This document shows positions 5,470 to 7,829 of a stretch of 7,829 nt of DNA, piece after piece (the stretch's first letter is position 1; each line of letters starts with the position of its first letter). Under the pieces are notes generated by a model. The model worked only from the letters and a program-made list of their open reading frames with translations, was not told the DNA's origin and did no database searches. Both the position numbers and the translations under genes were made by a program. Where the stretch lies: positions 1-7,829 of the forward strand of contig JAKPKF010000421.1 of the NCBI GenBank assembly GCA_029553845.1. The letters run 5' to 3'. Origin of the DNA: a bacterium. GTDB taxonomy: Bacteria > Patescibacteria > Dojkabacteria > SC72.

Positions 5470-7829
5470 CGATTCCTTCTTCACGTAAAGCCTTGATAGC
5501 CACTTCTATGGTCTGAGGAACAGATGATAGTATTCTCTCTATGATGAGTATTGCCTGAGGGTCCCATCCAGCATTTGTAAGGCTATTTACTATCCTCATA
5601 GTCGCTAAATTATACTCTTGAACTGAATCAACTGTATCGTTGTTATCTTCAGAATCACCATTTGCAGTGTCACCCATATCAGGGCCATTGTCACCTGTAG
5701 TATTGTCGTTGCCATTTGATGTGTTAACACCACCATTAGTAGCGCCATTGCTGGCTTTCTGCAAAAGGAATGTAAGTACTCTATTGTGGGTGGTAACCTC
5801 GTCCTCGCAGGTATAAACTAGCTCTTCACCGGAGTTCTTGATGATGTATTCTTCAATCGCATCAATATCTAGTTCCGAAACATTATCTACTGCCTTCAAC
5901 TCAAGCCACTTTTTGAAAAGCTCCGGGTTATTTTTGGTGTCATTGAATATAATTCTGAGATCAGTTTGTGTTGAGGATATTTTATTATACGTCGTGTGAA
6001 CAAACTCACTAGAGTATTCTTCGTCTTTGACTGCCTTGAATAACTCAATGATTGAGTCCAAAGCACTTATTACTGCTTCGTTACCTTGTGCTATATCGTG
6101 ATATTTTGCGATCCACAGAGGGTATCGAAACTTGTTTTTTACATAATCTAGGGCAATGTCCCAAACTATCTGCTTTAAACTATCTTTCTGTTTTGGATTA
6201 AAAATTTCGCATAGCAGTTTGATTAATTTGTCCTCGTGGGGAGATCCGATTCTGATTGTCAGTTTCTTACTATCCACTTGCTCATTCTCTGATGCGTATT
6301 CAAAGAAATTTACAATAAGTTCAATCATGTCCTGAGCATTTACAACTTTAGCGCTATCCTTCAAGTAAACCTTGCCCAAATATGGTTTGAATAGCCAAGC
6401 TAGCATACCGTAAAATACTGTACACGGATAATATCCGTAAGGTGCCTCAGATAAGAATTTAAACTTCTTACCAATGTTAACGACGTTCCCAGTATTCTCG
6501 TTCATAATCTTGTCAAACGTAAGCTTAGTCTTCGATATTATGTGCTCAGAGAATCCCTGTGACACTGAAAAATCGTTGTTCAGTGCATCTTCACCCTTCT
6601 GGGTATAGTAGAATAAATACAGATAGGCGTAAGATGACTTAAGTTGGCTTTCAAATTCTTTTTTATTATCTGACAGCAATATTGCTTGGGCTGCCTTTCG
6701 AGATGTCTGTCTCTTCCACATAGTTGAAGTGGCTATTTTATTGTTTTTACTGCTTAGTACCTCAGGCCCCAGATAGAAAAACTGAAGAGACAAGTTATTA
6801 TTGATGAATTCATCATATTTGTTCAACGGAATACGTTGCTCAACTAGAATGCTAGAAGGAAGTTGAGTGATTACTGTGACGTAACCAAAAGATAGCTGCT
6901 TGATCCAGTTATTGATAATCAAAGACTGTTGTTTCTTATATCCTGATAGCTCGTCATAACTGAGGTTTTGACTTTGAGCTACAAGCTCATAAGCTTTGTA
7001 GTGAAGCACTTTCTTGTAGTCTTCAGTGCTAAACACAGTATCTAGTATGGTAAACACATAAGGTGGTCTGTCCAGTTCAGACTGCCAATCAAGGGTTTTT
7101 ACAAGTTCTTGAGCCTCTATCAACTCTGCTTGATGAAGACCAATAAACACAACGTGGAGAATTTTGTAAGTTCTCTTTCGTGCTTTATATATCTTCGGCA
7201 TTAATTCGTGTTTTTTAATACTTGCGGGCACGATTAGGCATTCAAGCGTGAGAGAATCAGCCGTTTCTCTCAACACATTCTGGAGTAGCATTCTTGATAT
7301 ATCAAACAATTGGCTATTATCTGCTAAGTCGGTAAAATCAGTGGTTTGTTTAAGCAGCTCATCATATTTTTCTTGTACTTCGTTATATGGAATTCGTGAG
7401 CTACCAATTTCGTACAAGCCACTTGGATTTTTCACAATTATGTGCTCATGATCTATAAACCCAAGACACTCAGTGACACTCTTTGCTACCTCTGATCCCT
7501 TAAACATGAGCGAAACATTCTCCTCATTTGGCTTTAGAAGAGATGAACTTATGCCATCAGCTACTTTAAGTGTTTTAACGAAAAGGTTCAACAACAACAA
7601 TCCTTTGTATATCTTCATATAGTTGTTATCTTTCTTTTTTACTAAATCACTATATGTATTGTAATTACCAAGAATAGAGAGCGAGTTGACATCGTCCATT
7701 TTTTCAAGTTCTGGCAGAAAATAGTCAAATATCAGATCGACTGTTAGAAAGTCATTAAGCCCATCCTGAGGATTAGTCTTTATGTACCTGACAAAACCAC
7801 GGTTTTCATCATGCAGGAAGTTGAATATA
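5462..7829 (-). CDS. brxC: BrxC/PglY-like BREX protein, C-terminal part (5' end outside window)
   Basis: The reading frame has no stop up to the right edge, so the ATG at 7699 is internal and 788 residues of a longer protein are visible. BrxC/PglY proteins are large BREX P-loop ATPases of about 1,200 residues; the nucleotide-binding part would lie upstream and is not seen. Support is partial: FNFLHDENRGF (visible residues 2-12) and TVDLIFDYF (29-37) resemble the segment following the ATPase core in such proteins; the EAPYGYYP block (461-468) followed by a hydrophobic helix resembles their pyGw motif; and pglZ and brxL follow directly. Residues about 692-733 are a linker rich in Asn, Gly, Asp and Thr (bases about 5630-5755), ending in a helical domain of about 50 residues. 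The overlap with pglZ points to coupled synthesis. Alone the family call is moderate; context raises it. Confidence 0.72.
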   Translation of the reverse strand, partial: IFNFLHDENRGFVRYIKTNPQDGLNDFLTVDLIFDYFLPELEKMDDVNSLSILGNYNTYSDLVKKKDNNYMKIYKGLLLLNLFVKTLKVADGISSSLLKPNEENVSLMFKGSEVAKSVTECLGFIDHEHIIVKNPSGLYEIGSSRIPYNEVQEKYDELLKQTTDFTDLADNSQLFDISRMLLQNVLRETADSLTLECLIVPASIKKHELMPKIYKARKRTYKILHVVFIGLHQAELIEAQELVKTLDWQSELDRPPYVFTILDTVFSTEDYKKVLHYKAYELVAQSQNLSYDELSGYKKQQSLIINNWIKQLSFGYVTVITQLPSSILVEQRIPLNKYDEFINNNLSLQFFYLGPEVLSSKNNKIATSTMWKRQTSRKAAQAILLSDNKKEFESQLKSSYAYLYLFYYTQKGEDALNNDFSVSQGFSEHIISKTKLTFDKIMNENTGNVVNIGKKFKFLSEAPYGYYPCTVFYGMLAWLFKPYLGKVYLKDSAKVVNAQDMIELIVNFFEYASENEQVDSKKLTIRIGSPHEDKLIKLLCEIFNPKQKDSLKQIVWDIALDYVKNKFRYPLWIAKYHDIAQGNEAVISALDSIIELFKAVKDEEYSSEFVHTTYNKISSTQTDLRIIFNDTKNNPELFKKWLELKAVDNVSELDIDAIEEYIIKNSGEELVYTCEDEVTTHNRVLTFLLQKASNGATNGGVNTSNGNDNTTGDNGPDMGDTANGDSEDNNDTVDSVQEYNLATMRIVNSLTNAGWDPQAILIIERILSSVPQTIEVAIKALREEGIDV
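5474..5479 (-). promoter_or_regulatory. Shine-Dalgarno for pglZ, inside the brxC-like gene
   Basis: The minus strand reads GAAGGA, then ATCG, then ATG (5469-5467), with the brxC-like TAA at 5464-5462. The spacing is short, so a start at the in-frame GTG (5484-5482), preceded by AAGG at 5494-5491, cannot be excluded. Either way pglZ translation starts within the end of the upstream gene. Confidence 0.5.
5630..5755 (-). other. Low-complexity Asn/Gly/Asp/Thr-rich linker in the BrxC-like protein
   Basis: About 42 residues contain almost only Asn, Gly, Asp, Thr, Ser and Ala, with one Met, no aromatic residues and many acidic ones. This is expected to be disordered and joins the main body of the protein to a short helical C-terminal domain (bases 5462 to about 5625). 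The coding sequence is not an exact nucleotide repeat. Confidence 0.7.

Larger units (their letters stand above)
1649..7829 (-). other. Partial BREX type 4-like phage-defence operon (BrxC-PglZ-BrxL)
   Basis: Three overlapping minus-strand genes encode, in transcription order, a BrxC/PglY-like protein (5' end missing), PglZ and a BrxL-like AAA+ protein. BREX systems let hosts block phage DNA replication while marking their own DNA. In type 1 the PglX methyltransferase sits between brxC and pglZ; here pglZ follows brxC directly with an overlap, so no methyltransferase can be there. The published type 4 set (BrxP PAPS-reductase-like protein, BrxC, PglZ, BrxL) matches the order. BrxP would lie beyond 7829 and is unseen, so the type assignment is an inference from order and from the absence of PglX. 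The promoter would also lie to the right. Confidence 0.7.

Noticed and set aside
5640..5755. Nucleotide tandem repeat under the low-complexity linker
   Set aside because: The repeated residues are encoded by varied codons with no constant period, so it is compositional bias rather than a DNA repeat.
7640..7699. Start of the BrxC-like gene at the ATG at 7699
   Set aside because: The same frame runs without a stop to the window edge and the extra 43 residues look protein-like, so this ATG is internal.
5462..7829. Possible DNA methyltransferase (PglX) in the gene before pglZ
   Set aside because: No NPPY or FxGxG-type methyltransferase motif is visible in the 788 residues; the EAPYGYYP block and gene order fit BrxC better.

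Overview
The window is a bacterial accessory region made of two unlike parts that meet tail to tail near position 1640. The host cannot be named from the sequence. The left part reads like ordinary phage DNA at about 57% GC in the two 60-base lines I counted. The right part is AT-richer, at 28-40% GC in two counted lines, and carries a defence operon on the minus strand.

Left part (1-1637, plus strand): the 3' portion of a terminase large subunit gene, with the RNase H-like nuclease domain, is followed with a one-base TAATG overlap by a Mu gpF/SPP1 gp7-type minor head protein gene. No portal gene lies between them and no other head gene follows. This looks like the edge or remnant of a prophage packaging/head cassette.

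Right part (1649-7829, minus strand, read from right to left): the C-terminal 788 residues of a large BrxC/PglY-like protein (its 5' end lies beyond 7829), then pglZ (alkaline-phosphatase superfamily), then a short brxL-like AAA+ ATPase gene. The three genes overlap (8 or 23 bases, then 4 bases) and form one translationally coupled operon. The order BrxC-PglZ-BrxL with no PglX methyltransferase between them fits the rare BREX type 4 layout, in which a PAPS-reductase-like protein, BrxP, replaces the methyltransferase. BrxP would be expected upstream, past the right edge, and is not visible here.

Points of most interest are the methylase-free BREX layout, a BrxL that stops right after its AAA+ lid and lacks the Lon-like C-terminal domain of type 1 BrxL, the 11-base junction between phage and defence genes, and a low-complexity linker carrying a small C-terminal helical domain on the BrxC-like protein. 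No RNA genes, CRISPR arrays, insertion sequences or convincing terminators were seen. Coding density is close to complete, with only 11 non-coding bases in the whole window.
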